From Lactobacillaceae bacterium (GTDB lineage Bacteria; Bacillota; Bacilli; Lactobacillales; Lactobacillaceae), in NCBI GenBank assembly GCA_031261865.1, contig JAISIV010000018.1, forward strand, positions 1 to 6,962: a stretch of 6,962 nucleotides of DNA. The letters run 5' to 3'. Below are positions 1 through 5,880 of the stretch, in pieces. Every line of letters starts with the position of its first letter. Positions within the stretch are counted from its first letter, which is position 1. A program made the position numbers and the translations under genes. Below the pieces are notes generated by a model that saw only the letters and a program-made list of their open reading frames with translations, made no database searches and had not been told where the DNA came from.

Positions 1-1975
1 AGTAAATGGTAATGATCCAATAGATATACAAACACAATTTCAATCTACTAACAATCAACCAATTAACCAAAACAGTATTCCTCCTAATACCATCACCACG
101 CCAACTAGTACTCCTACAACAAGTACTTTAATACCTATACTTCCAAACATAACCAATAACCCAGTAGTTACTGCATTAATTACACCTGATGCTATAACTA
201 TTGATAGTGCAATCCCACTAGCACTAGCATCTGTAACTACAGCACTAGGTATATGGAGTAGTTTTATAGGAGCAATAAAGAAAACAGCTAAAAAAGCATC
301 AAAGACATTTTTTAAAGTAGCAAGAACATTTACCAATGTCTTTAAACCAGTAGTTAATACTATTAAATACGTAGTAAATCACACCTTCTTAAGACCAATG
401 GTCGATCTAGCCGTCTATGAAGTAAGGCATATAACAGTTACTGCAACTAATACCTATAACTCAATAGTTAACCCAACTAAAAAACCATTACCTCTCCCAA
501 AGCTTCCAAACTCACTTATATCTAAGTCAAAACCAAAACCAAAGTTGTCTAAAGTGATCTACAAACCATCAACCTATAAAACAAGTAAAGGAAAAACTAT
601 TAAAGTGAATCCAATAAACATCCACCAAGCCTATGGTGGAGTAAATACATTAACTAAAAACGGAATAAAGAAAGCACTCCTTTCACCTATAAGAAAACTA
701 CAAGAATCATTACATCTATTAGGTACTGCTAAAAGAAAAGGATGGGGTGTAATGCCTGCTTTATTAGTGTCTGGTTTGTCTACAGCTGCTACTTTTATAG
801 AGCAGTTGTTTGATAGTAAAAACAAAAAGAAGAATGCAAGTACTAAAGGTAAGGGTAGTACTAAAAAAAGTAAGGCAAATGTAGGTTTTATCGCAGGTTT
901 CGATAAAGCAGTTACAGAACTAAAAAAGAAAATTCAAAAAGTAGAACAACAAAATAAACAAGATATCTTAATCGTCAAAAACGCTCTGACCAACCTTAAA
1001 AAACAAGGTTATTCAAAACAAGTTATAGCCGTTTACGAAAATAGTTTAAAGTCTCAAATTAAAAACGGAAAGATCGGCAACCAGTCACTTTCAAGTTATA
1101 TTTCTGAATCTCGAAAAGTTGGTTCTAAAGACTTCAAACAAATCTTCAATGATAATAGTCTTACTTCAAAACAAAAACTGAATTACTTGATGAACGCCTT
1201 TAATATGCCTAAAACTGATATTCCGCAAAATAAGACTGATATCAAAACAATGTTAAAGGCATTCTCGAATGTTTCTCCAAATGACCCATTTTGGAGACAA
1301 TTAGCTAATACTGTACAACAGGCTTTTCCACAAGGTTTAGTAAAATCAAAGGACAAAGTCTTAGCTAAACAAGTAAATCAATTTAGATACCTAATATCAG
1401 CCCAACAAGCTCAATACATCAGAGATAACTATGGAAAACCTAGTGATACCGATGCTACTAAGTTAGCTGATTATCTAAGTGGGCAACCAAAAAGAGGCAG
1501 TAAGGCAATCAATAAGCCCGTCAAATACGAACAAGAAAAAGCACCTCTTCATCAAAAGATGAAACCTGATGGCCAATACCCTAAAGGTTATTACTATGCC
1601 AATTACAAAATTACACTAAATTTCAACACAGAATTCATTCTTGACGGTAAAGGTAACTTTGTAAATGAAGTAGATCCTCAAGGAACCAATCAAAATGGGG
1701 TAGTTAATGGGGCTAGTTTTAATTATGCGAACATGAATTCTACGGAAAGTTTTTGGAAAGGGAAGAAAAAATACCACGACATTCTAGACGCCACAATTAC
1801 CGGACTAGACCCTAAATGGAGAGAAACTCAAAAAAAGGGGTATAAGGTACCAAGTGAATCTGATTATCGAAATGAAAGTTCTTACACTTTAGATGGTAAA
1901 ACCGCAAAACAAAGGGAAGATCAACTTTACAGAAAGTTCAACGATAATGTTAAGACAAAGGAGGGGGAGAAGTGA
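1..1975 (+). CDS. 5'-truncated large polymorphic-toxin-like protein with DUF3114-like C-terminus
   Basis: The frame is open from base 2 to TGA at 1973-1975 (657 visible residues), so the gene begins left of the window; the ATG at 398 is internal, lacks a ribosome site and should not be used as the start. Visible order (residue 1 at base 2): Thr/Pro/Asn/Gln-rich linker (1-55), hydrophobic stretch (about 70-92), Pro/Lys linker (about 160-185), junction motif (187-225), second hydrophobic stretch (about 247-270), Lys/Ser/Gly linker (271-295), coiled-coil-like Lys/Gln segment (300-335), then a globular hydrophilic C-terminal part. From memory, QVNQFRYLI (457-465), EFILDGKGNFVNEVDP (544-559) and NGASFNYAN (569-577) resemble DUF3114, a domain of unknown activity in streptococcal and lactobacillal proteins. 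A modular linker-plus-tip layout followed by an overlapping small membrane protein suggests a secreted or contact-dependent toxin. Delivery domain and toxic activity cannot be seen. A large surface protein is the alternative. Confidence 0.7.
   Translation, partial: VNGNDPIDIQTQFQSTNNQPINQNSIPPNTITTPTSTPTTSTLIPILPNITNNPVVTALITPDAITIDSAIPLALASVTTALGIWSSFIGAIKKTAKKASKTFFKVARTFTNVFKPVVNTIKYVVNHTFLRPMVDLAVYEVRHITVTATNTYNSIVNPTKKPLPLPKLPNSLISKSKPKPKLSKVIYKPSTYKTSKGKTIKVNPINIHQAYGGVNTLTKNGIKKALLSPIRKLQESLHLLGTAKRKGWGVMPALLVSGLSTAATFIEQLFDSKNKKKNASTKGKGSTKKSKANVGFIAGFDKAVTELKKKIQKVEQQNKQDILIVKNALTNLKKQGYSKQVIAVYENSLKSQIKNGKIGNQSLSSYISESRKVGSKDFKQIFNDNSLTSKQKLNYLMNAFNMPKTDIPQNKTDIKTMLKAFSNVSPNDPFWRQLANTVQQAFPQGLVKSKDKVLAKQVNQFRYLISAQQAQYIRDNYGKPSDTDATKLADYLSGQPKRGSKAINKPVKYEQEKAPLHQKMKPDGQYPKGYYYANYKITLNFNTEFILDGKGNFVNEVDPQGTNQNGVVNGASFNYANMNSTESFWKGKKKYHDILDATITGLDPKWRETQKKGYKVPSESDYRNESSYTLDGKTAKQREDQLYRKFNDNVKTKEGEK
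560..676 (+). repeat. Junction repeat, in-gene copy (R1)
   Basis: This 117-base segment inside the toxin-like gene recurs without gaps at 2495-2611. I count 16 mismatches (about 86% identity). At protein level 34 of 39 residues match, including an unbroken 21-residue core that contains VNPINIHQAYGGVNT. It lies between the Pro/Lys linker and the second hydrophobic stretch. In polymorphic toxins such a conserved block commonly marks the border between the constant part and the exchangeable tip and serves as the homology for tip replacement; that role here is inferred. Confidence 0.85.
1957..1974 (+). promoter_or_regulatory. Strong ribosome site that sets a GTG start
   Basis: AAAGGAGGGGG at 1957-1967 is a near-perfect Shine-Dalgarno placed a few bases before GTG 1972-1974. 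It lies inside the last codons of the toxin-like gene, whose TGA (1973-1975) overlaps the GTG as GTGA. This fixes the downstream start and indicates translational coupling of the two products. Confidence 0.85.
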
Positions 1976-2484
1976 ATAAGAGTCTTGAAAAGATGATCGT
2001 GGCTTCTTCCTTGCTTTCTGTATCATTTATTGGCTTTGCACCCCTGTATTCCAACTGGTTAACGTGGGATGAAGTGGATGGTACTGTTTTTAGTTTCGTG
2101 GGGAAAGTATTTCTTTATATATTCTTCTTTACACTTGTTTTAAATATTTTCGTACTAACGGAAGATATCTTTTCTAGAATGATTATTCTCCTTGCGAGAA
2201 GCCTTAATGCAATCTCTCTAATTCCATTAGTATACTTAGTGATAGTCTACGTCTCTGACTTTAAGTTAATTTCTAGAAATTCGGAGATTCAGGATTCATA
2301 TTTCCCATTAGTTTTAATCAGTAGTGTTTTAATTATTCTCTGGTTCTTCATGAATATAATTTGTTTCGAAAAAAAACAGACTATTAAAGTGGAGTACAAA
2401 ATCTTTGTCAATTTAATCGGAGCTGCGTTAGTTTTAGGTATTAATCTTGTATTCATTGCCTTAATATCCGGAATGTTCGATTAA
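1972..2484 (+). CDS. Multi-pass membrane protein, putative immunity protein
   Basis: 170 residues starting at GTG, chosen because of the strong ribosome site and the four-base GTGA overlap with the toxin-like gene. About five hydrophobic segments are visible, near residues 8-28, 42-63, 72-95, 110-131 and 144-167, separated by short charged loops. There is no cleavable signal peptide and no recognised catalytic motif, so it is most likely an integral cytoplasmic-membrane protein. I do not recognise a family. Tight coupling directly behind a toxin-like gene, small size and lack of a metabolic motif fit an immunity protein protecting the producer. A membrane location would suggest that the cognate toxin acts at the membrane or envelope, but this is inference. 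It could instead be a small accessory membrane protein of the export route. Confidence 0.65.
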   Translation: MNKSLEKMIVASSLLSVSFIGFAPLYSNWLTWDEVDGTVFSFVGKVFLYIFFFTLVLNIFVLTEDIFSRMIILLARSLNAISLIPLVYLVIVYVSDFKLISRNSEIQDSYFPLVLISSVLIILWFFMNIICFEKKQTIKVEYKIFVNLIGAALVLGINLVFIALISGMFD

Positions 2485-2614
2485 CTCTCAAACCTATAAA
2501 CCACAAACCTACAAAACAAGAAAAGGAAAAACTATCAAAGTGAATCCAATAAACATTCATCAAGCCTATGGTGGAGTAAATACAACAACTACAAATGGAA
2601 TCAAGGGTGCATAA
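2480..2614 (+). pseudogene. Orphan toxin-junction fragment (R2 copy)
   Basis: The second copy of the junction repeat occupies 2495-2611 and begins within about ten bases of the stop codon of the immunity-like gene. Read in frame from 2480 it gives a peptide that includes YKPQTYKTRKGKT and HQAYGGVNT, then ends at TAA 2612-2614. The frame is open only back to a stop at 2462-2464. It has no ATG or TTG; the only GTG (2540) lies inside the motif and has no ribosome site. It is therefore not an intact gene. Of 12 differing codons relative to R1, seven are synonymous, so this is a diverged relative rather than a fresh duplication. The likely meaning is the remnant of a displaced or alternative toxin tip cassette, with the rest lost. 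Confidence 0.75.
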
Positions 2615-2712
2615 AATCTCTTTTGTCGGCACTGTGAACCCGCGTTGAATCAAATATTCCAGTTGTCTTAGATAAAAACCTTAACAACACTTTTCCATAC
2701 AATCAAATAACT

Positions 2713-2761
2713 AAAAAATCACGTTTTCATTCGGAAATCCCGCAAGAAAATGTGATTTTTT
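2713..2761. terminator. Bidirectional intrinsic terminator
   Basis: A 16-base stem (2713-2728 pairing with 2746-2761, one G-U wobble) begins with six A and ends with six T. The loop of 17 bases can form a small inner CGG/CCG pair. A stem with A-run and T-run works in both directions. It would end the toxin/immunity transcript arriving from the left and the leftward nrdI transcript arriving from the right. Confidence 0.85.
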
Positions 2762-2786
2762 ATATTTCAGGGCCTATAAATCAAGC

Positions 2787-2833
2787 AAAATCCGTCATTA
2801 AATTTTCTTAACTTTTGTCGACGTTCGGATTTT
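2787..2833. repeat. 8-base inverted repeat around promoter candidate
   Basis: AAAATCCG (2787-2794) is repeated as the perfect inverse CGGATTTT (2826-2833), separated by 31 bases. The arms bracket the candidate -35 element, and the right arm ends just before the candidate -10. It could be an operator for a DNA-looping regulator, but an eight-base match at this spacing can arise by chance in AT-rich DNA. Confidence 0.35.
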
Positions 2834-2844
2834 ATACTGATAAT
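2815..2844 (+). promoter_or_regulatory. Candidate rightward promoter
   Basis: TTGTCG (2815-2820) and GATAAT (2839-2844) are separated by 18 bases; TATACT at 2833-2838 is a second -10-like word but sits too close to this -35. Transcription would start near 2852, read the short frame at 2897, then the antisense of nrdI, and reach nrdH without any visible terminator. It is the best plus-strand promoter I can see for nrdHEF-trxB. I found no other convincing -35/-10 pair in the antisense-of-nrdI stretch just before nrdH. Confidence 0.45.
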
Positions 2845-2896
2845 ATTTATTCATCGCTACAAAAGGCGAACAAATTTTCACAAAGAGGGTAGAAAT

Positions 2897-3049
2897 ATGG
2901 CAATGAACGCACGTACCAGAACACGTTTGGAATATGAAGGACTATTTCTTACAGATAATCTTTCACCGTTTCAACTAAAGCTTCGTAAATTCTTTTTACA
3001 TCAGCTTGCGTTCCGCGCAACTCATAATCTCCAATCAGAGGAGCGTTAA
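2897..3049 (+). CDS. Short 50-codon frame antisense to nrdI 3' end
   Basis: ATG 2897 follows AAAGAGGG (2882-2889) at seven bases, a good ribosome site, and lies about 45 bases after the likely transcription start. The product begins MAMNARTRTRLEYEGLF and is basic and polar, with no membrane segment or family I recognise. From codon 18 onward it overlaps the last third of nrdI on the other strand, so only the first 17 codons are free of another gene. It may be a leader peptide of the nrdHEF transcript, or the surviving start of a gene cut off when nrdI was inserted or inverted. A chance frame behind a relic ribosome site is equally possible. Confidence 0.3.
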   Translation: MAMNARTRTRLEYEGLFLTDNLSPFQLKLRKFFLHQLAFRATHNLQSEER

Positions 3050-3404
3050 AAGTTTCTGCATATCTCTTGGCTGTTAAGACATACTGAGCATTAAAGTTTT
3101 TATTACCAGAACCAATCACGCCAATTAAGTTTTGTGGACTGTCCAAATAATCTATTTGATCGAATAAGGCATTGGTAAGAATTTCTTTAACGCCATTATC
3201 GATTCCGTTTCCGCCATCTAAATAAGTGGGGACAGCAGCGAAAAATGGTTCGGTTTCAATACGATCTAAACTACCGTCAGATACCTCAACTGGTTCAATT
3301 ATGAAGTCGACGGAATTGTCGACAACATAGTTAACTAAATTTTCAACAAAATGTCGGGTATTTCCCGAAACTGAAATATACAATAAACGAAATGTTTTAG
3401 GCAT
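2949..3404 (-). CDS. nrdI: NrdI flavodoxin of class Ib ribonucleotide reductase
   Basis: 151 residues, normal length for the family. NrdI is a small FMN protein that supplies the oxidant needed to assemble the Mn(III)2-tyrosyl radical in NrdF. The FMN phosphate loop SVSGNT is at 11-16, the flavin loop YLDGGNGIDNG at 61-71, GSGNKNFN at 98-105 and ELRGT at 128-132, all typical of NrdI. It is encoded opposite to nrdHEF, with only 32 bases between its ATG and that of nrdH, instead of co-directionally as in the common nrdHIEF or nrdIEF operons. The bases before its ATG show no Shine-Dalgarno on this strand. A -10-like TAGACT lies seven bases before the ATG, which would give a nearly leaderless message; this is weak. 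Its transcript would end at the hairpin at 2713-2761. Confidence 0.93.
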   Translation of the reverse strand: MPKTFRLLYISVSGNTRHFVENLVNYVVDNSVDFIIEPVEVSDGSLDRIETEPFFAAVPTYLDGGNGIDNGVKEILTNALFDQIDYLDSPQNLIGVIGSGNKNFNAQYVLTAKRYAETFNAPLIGDYELRGTQADVKRIYEALVETVKDYL

Positions 3405-3436
3405 AAATTCAAGTCTAATTCAAAAAGGAGAGAAAA

Positions 3437-3667
3437 ATGACACACGAAATCACAGTATTTACTAAAGACGGATGCGTTCCCTGCAAAATGACAAAGGCAA
3501 CGCTTGAAAAGCTAGGTCTTCAATTTAAAGAAAGAAATATTAATCATGACGACACTGCAAGAGATGAATTGATTGCTCAAGGTTTCCAATCAGTTCCACT
3601 TGTGTTTATCGATGGTAAGCCTGAAATTAAAGGATTCCGTCCTGATTTACTTGCAAAAATCGCCTAA
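3437..3667 (+). CDS. nrdH: NrdH glutaredoxin-like electron donor
   Basis: 76 residues, typical NrdH length. It delivers electrons to NrdE; NrdH proteins have a glutaredoxin-like fold but are reduced by thioredoxin reductase rather than glutathione. The redox motif CVPC is at 13-16, the cis-proline is in SVPL (Pro54), and the NrdH-type KGFRPD signature is at 65-70. AAGGAGAG at 3425-3432 is a strong ribosome site six bases before the ATG. It is the first gene of nrdH-nrdE-nrdF-trxB, with a 30-base A/T-rich gap to nrdE and no terminator. Having trxB in the same run completes the electron route NADPH to TrxB to NrdH to NrdE. Confidence 0.95.
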   Translation: MTHEITVFTKDGCVPCKMTKATLEKLGLQFKERNINHDDTARDELIAQGFQSVPLVFIDGKPEIKGFRPDLLAKIA

Positions 3668-3697
3668 TTAAAAATTTTAAAAATTGAGGAAATAGAA

Positions 3698-5872
3698 ATG
3701 AGCAGTACGACTGAAATACCTACAACTAGAAAGAGAATGTATTTTGAACTCAATAACGAGTTAAACATCCCTAAAAATGGCAGTATCCAAATCAATAAAG
3801 ACGCCGAAGCTTTGGCTGATTTTATGGATGAGGCACGTGAACGGACACTAAAATTCGAAACACTCCAAGAACGTTTTGATTATTTAATTGATGGTCAATT
3901 TATCGATGCCAAAGTTGTTGAAAAATACAATTTCCAATTCATTGAAAAACTTTATGCTTACCTTTTGAACCAGCATTTTGTTTTCAAGTCATTTATGGCG
4001 GCCTATAAGTTTTATCAACAATACGCTTTAAAGACTGATGATGGACAATACTATCTAGAAAATTATGTCGATCGTACTGCAATGAACTCGCTTTTTTACG
4101 GTGGTGGCGATGAAAAATTAGCGATGAATCTAGCTGATGAAATGATTCATCAACGCTATCAACCAGCTACTCCTTCATTTTTGAACGCCGGTCGTAAGCG
4201 TCGAGGAGAACTAGTAAGTTGCTTTATTTTACAGACTACCGATGACATGAATTCAATTGGACGTTTGGTGAATTCGGCTCTTCAACTTTCTAAAATGGGT
4301 GGCGGAGTTGGAATAAATCTGTCTAACTTAAGAGAAGCTGGTGCTCCTATTAAAGGGATTGCTAATGCCGCTTCTGGTGTAGTGCCTGTTATGAAGCTTC
4401 TTGAAGACTCGTTTTCTTACTCTAATCAAATGGGTCAAAGAAACGGTGCTGGAGTCGTCTATCTTTCTATTTTCCATCCCGATGTTATGGCCTTTTTGGC
4501 TACTAAAAAAGAAAATGCCGATGAAAAAGTTCGTGTGAAAACTTTAAGTCTCGGTCTTACGGTTCCCGACAAATTCTACGACCTTATTAAAAACAACGAA
4601 ACCATGTATTTGTTTAGCCCCTATGATGTTGAAAAAGTTTATGGACAACCTTTCAACTATGTAGACATCACTAAAGAATATGACAACATGGTTTCAGATG
4701 TCCGTATTAGAAAGACAGCCGTACGTGCTCGCGATGTTGAAAATGAAATTTCCAAGTTGCAACAAGAATCCGGCTATCCTTACGTGATTAATATCGATAC
4801 TGTTAATCGTGCTAATCCAATTAACGGAAAAGTTGTTTCTTCTAATTTGTGTTCAGAAATTCTACAAGTTCAAAAACCATCTCTAATCGGCGATTCCCAA
4901 GATTATCTCCAACTTGGAACCGATGTTTCTTGTAATTTAGGATCTACGAATATTGCTAATATGATGGACACTCCTGACTTTGAAAAGTCAGTTGATTCAA
5001 TGGTTCGCGCTCTTACTTTTGTGTCTGACAATTCTAATTTACAAGTTGTTCCAAGTGTCAAAAAAGGAAACGACGAATTACACGCAATCGGTCTAGGTGC
5101 AATGGGACTTCATGGTTATCTAGCAAAAGAACACATGATGTATGGCGAAGAAGAAGCACTCGATTTTACTAACGCTTATTTCACAATGCTTAACTTCTAT
5201 TCATTGAAGGCATCAAACAAAATTGCTAGAGAACGTCAAGAAACATTTTATGATTTCGAACATTCTAAATACGCCAACGGGGAATACTTTGATAAATATG
5301 TGACTAAAGATTGGACACCAAAAACATCTAAAGTTGCAGATCTTTTCTCTCGTCACAACTACCCAACCAAAAAAGATTGGATTGAATTAAAAGAATCTGT
5401 TCAAAAATATGGTTTATATAATGCTTATCGTCTAGCGATAGCCCCAACCGGATCAATTTCTTATATCAATGACGCAACAGCAAGTCTTCATCCAATTATT
5501 CAAAAGATTGAAGAACGCCAAGAGAAGAAAACTGGAAAGATTTACTACCCAGCTCCTTATTTAAGTAACGATACTTTGCCTTATTACAAGTCAGCTTATG
5601 ACATCGATAACCGCAAAATCATTGATACTTACGCGGCTGCTCAAGAGCATATCGACCAAGGTATGGCGATGACACTGTTTATGCGTTCTACAATTCCTGC
5701 TGGAATGTACGAATGGAAAGACAATCGTACTGAAAAAATGACGACTAGAGACCTTAACTTGTTAAGATTGTATTCATATAAGAAAGGTTTAAAGTCAATT
5801 TATTACGTTCGTACTTATACGGAAGATGCCGGCGAAGTCGGTGTTAACGAATGTGAGAGTTGCTCTATTTAA
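3698..5872 (+). CDS. nrdE: Class Ib ribonucleoside-diphosphate reductase, alpha subunit
   Basis: 724 residues, full length. It reduces ribonucleoside diphosphates to deoxyribonucleotides in the cytoplasm, as a complex with NrdF. The catalytic set is visible: Cys175 (VSCF) and Cys412 (VSCNLGS) as the active-site redox pair, NLCSE at 383-387 with thiyl-radical Cys385, the radical-transfer tyrosines Tyr702-Tyr703 (YYVRT), and the C-terminal shuttle cysteines Cys719 and Cys722 in CESCSI, which NrdH reduces. These sit about three residues before their Salmonella NrdE counterparts as I recall them. There is no long N-terminal ATP cone, as expected for class Ib. TTGAGGA at 3684-3690 is the ribosome site. 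nrdF follows immediately, so the two subunits are probably co-translated. Confidence 0.97.
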   Translation: MSSTTEIPTTRKRMYFELNNELNIPKNGSIQINKDAEALADFMDEARERTLKFETLQERFDYLIDGQFIDAKVVEKYNFQFIEKLYAYLLNQHFVFKSFMAAYKFYQQYALKTDDGQYYLENYVDRTAMNSLFYGGGDEKLAMNLADEMIHQRYQPATPSFLNAGRKRRGELVSCFILQTTDDMNSIGRLVNSALQLSKMGGGVGINLSNLREAGAPIKGIANAASGVVPVMKLLEDSFSYSNQMGQRNGAGVVYLSIFHPDVMAFLATKKENADEKVRVKTLSLGLTVPDKFYDLIKNNETMYLFSPYDVEKVYGQPFNYVDITKEYDNMVSDVRIRKTAVRARDVENEISKLQQESGYPYVINIDTVNRANPINGKVVSSNLCSEILQVQKPSLIGDSQDYLQLGTDVSCNLGSTNIANMMDTPDFEKSVDSMVRALTFVSDNSNLQVVPSVKKGNDELHAIGLGAMGLHGYLAKEHMMYGEEEALDFTNAYFTMLNFYSLKASNKIARERQETFYDFEHSKYANGEYFDKYVTKDWTPKTSKVADLFSRHNYPTKKDWIELKESVQKYGLYNAYRLAIAPTGSISYINDATASLHPIIQKIEERQEKKTGKIYYPAPYLSNDTLPYYKSAYDIDNRKIIDTYAAAQEHIDQGMAMTLFMRSTIPAGMYEWKDNRTEKMTTRDLNLLRLYSYKKGLKSIYYVRTYTEDAGEVGVNECESCSI

Positions 5873-5880
5873 AAAAAGAG

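Larger units (their letters stand above)
2615..2896. other. Intergenic region between toxin module and nrd genes
   Basis: About 280 bases lie between the orphan fragment and the next ribosome site, with no gene of convincing length on either strand. Bases 2615-2712 show nothing recognisable and may be decayed remains of the lost tip cassette. Bases 2713-2761 hold a hairpin terminator, and 2787-2896 hold a promoter candidate, an inverted repeat and a ribosome site. I looked for an NrdR-box pair of the usual A/T-rich ACA...TGT type and did not find a convincing one. Confidence 0.6.

Noticed and set aside
55..336. Hydrophobic 93-codon frame on the minus strand
   Set aside because: It is the antisense of the open toxin-like frame (base 2 onward), has no ribosome site, and its hydrophobic look comes from Asn/Thr/Ile-rich codons read backwards.
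631..825. 64-codon minus-strand frame
   Set aside because: Lies wholly inside the toxin-like gene, with no ribosome site or recognisable motif.
2453..2653. 66-codon minus-strand frame
   Set aside because: Antisense to the end of the immunity-like gene and to the orphan junction repeat; the plus-strand match to 560-676 explains the sequence better.
2866..2880. LexA/DinR-like box (CGAAC-AAAT-TTTC)
   Set aside because: Only the left half fits the CGAAC-N4-GTTCG consensus; the right half matches at about three of five positions, which is not enough.
3316..3325. TTGTCGACAA palindrome, with TTGTCGAC also at 2815-2822
   Set aside because: The first lies in the nrdI coding sequence at a repeated Val-Asp codon pair and the second overlaps the -35 candidate; two short matches are explained by chance and coding.
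3354..3368. Small TCGGG/CCCGA hairpin in nrdI, before nrdH
   Set aside because: Five base pairs only, and it falls on the codons of the conserved SGNT flavin loop, so protein coding explains it.
5860..5880. TTG start for nrdF overlapping nrdE
   Set aside because: Possible, but the ATG at 5881 places every metal ligand and the radical tyrosine at the numbering known for NrdF, and the extra seven residues are not typical.
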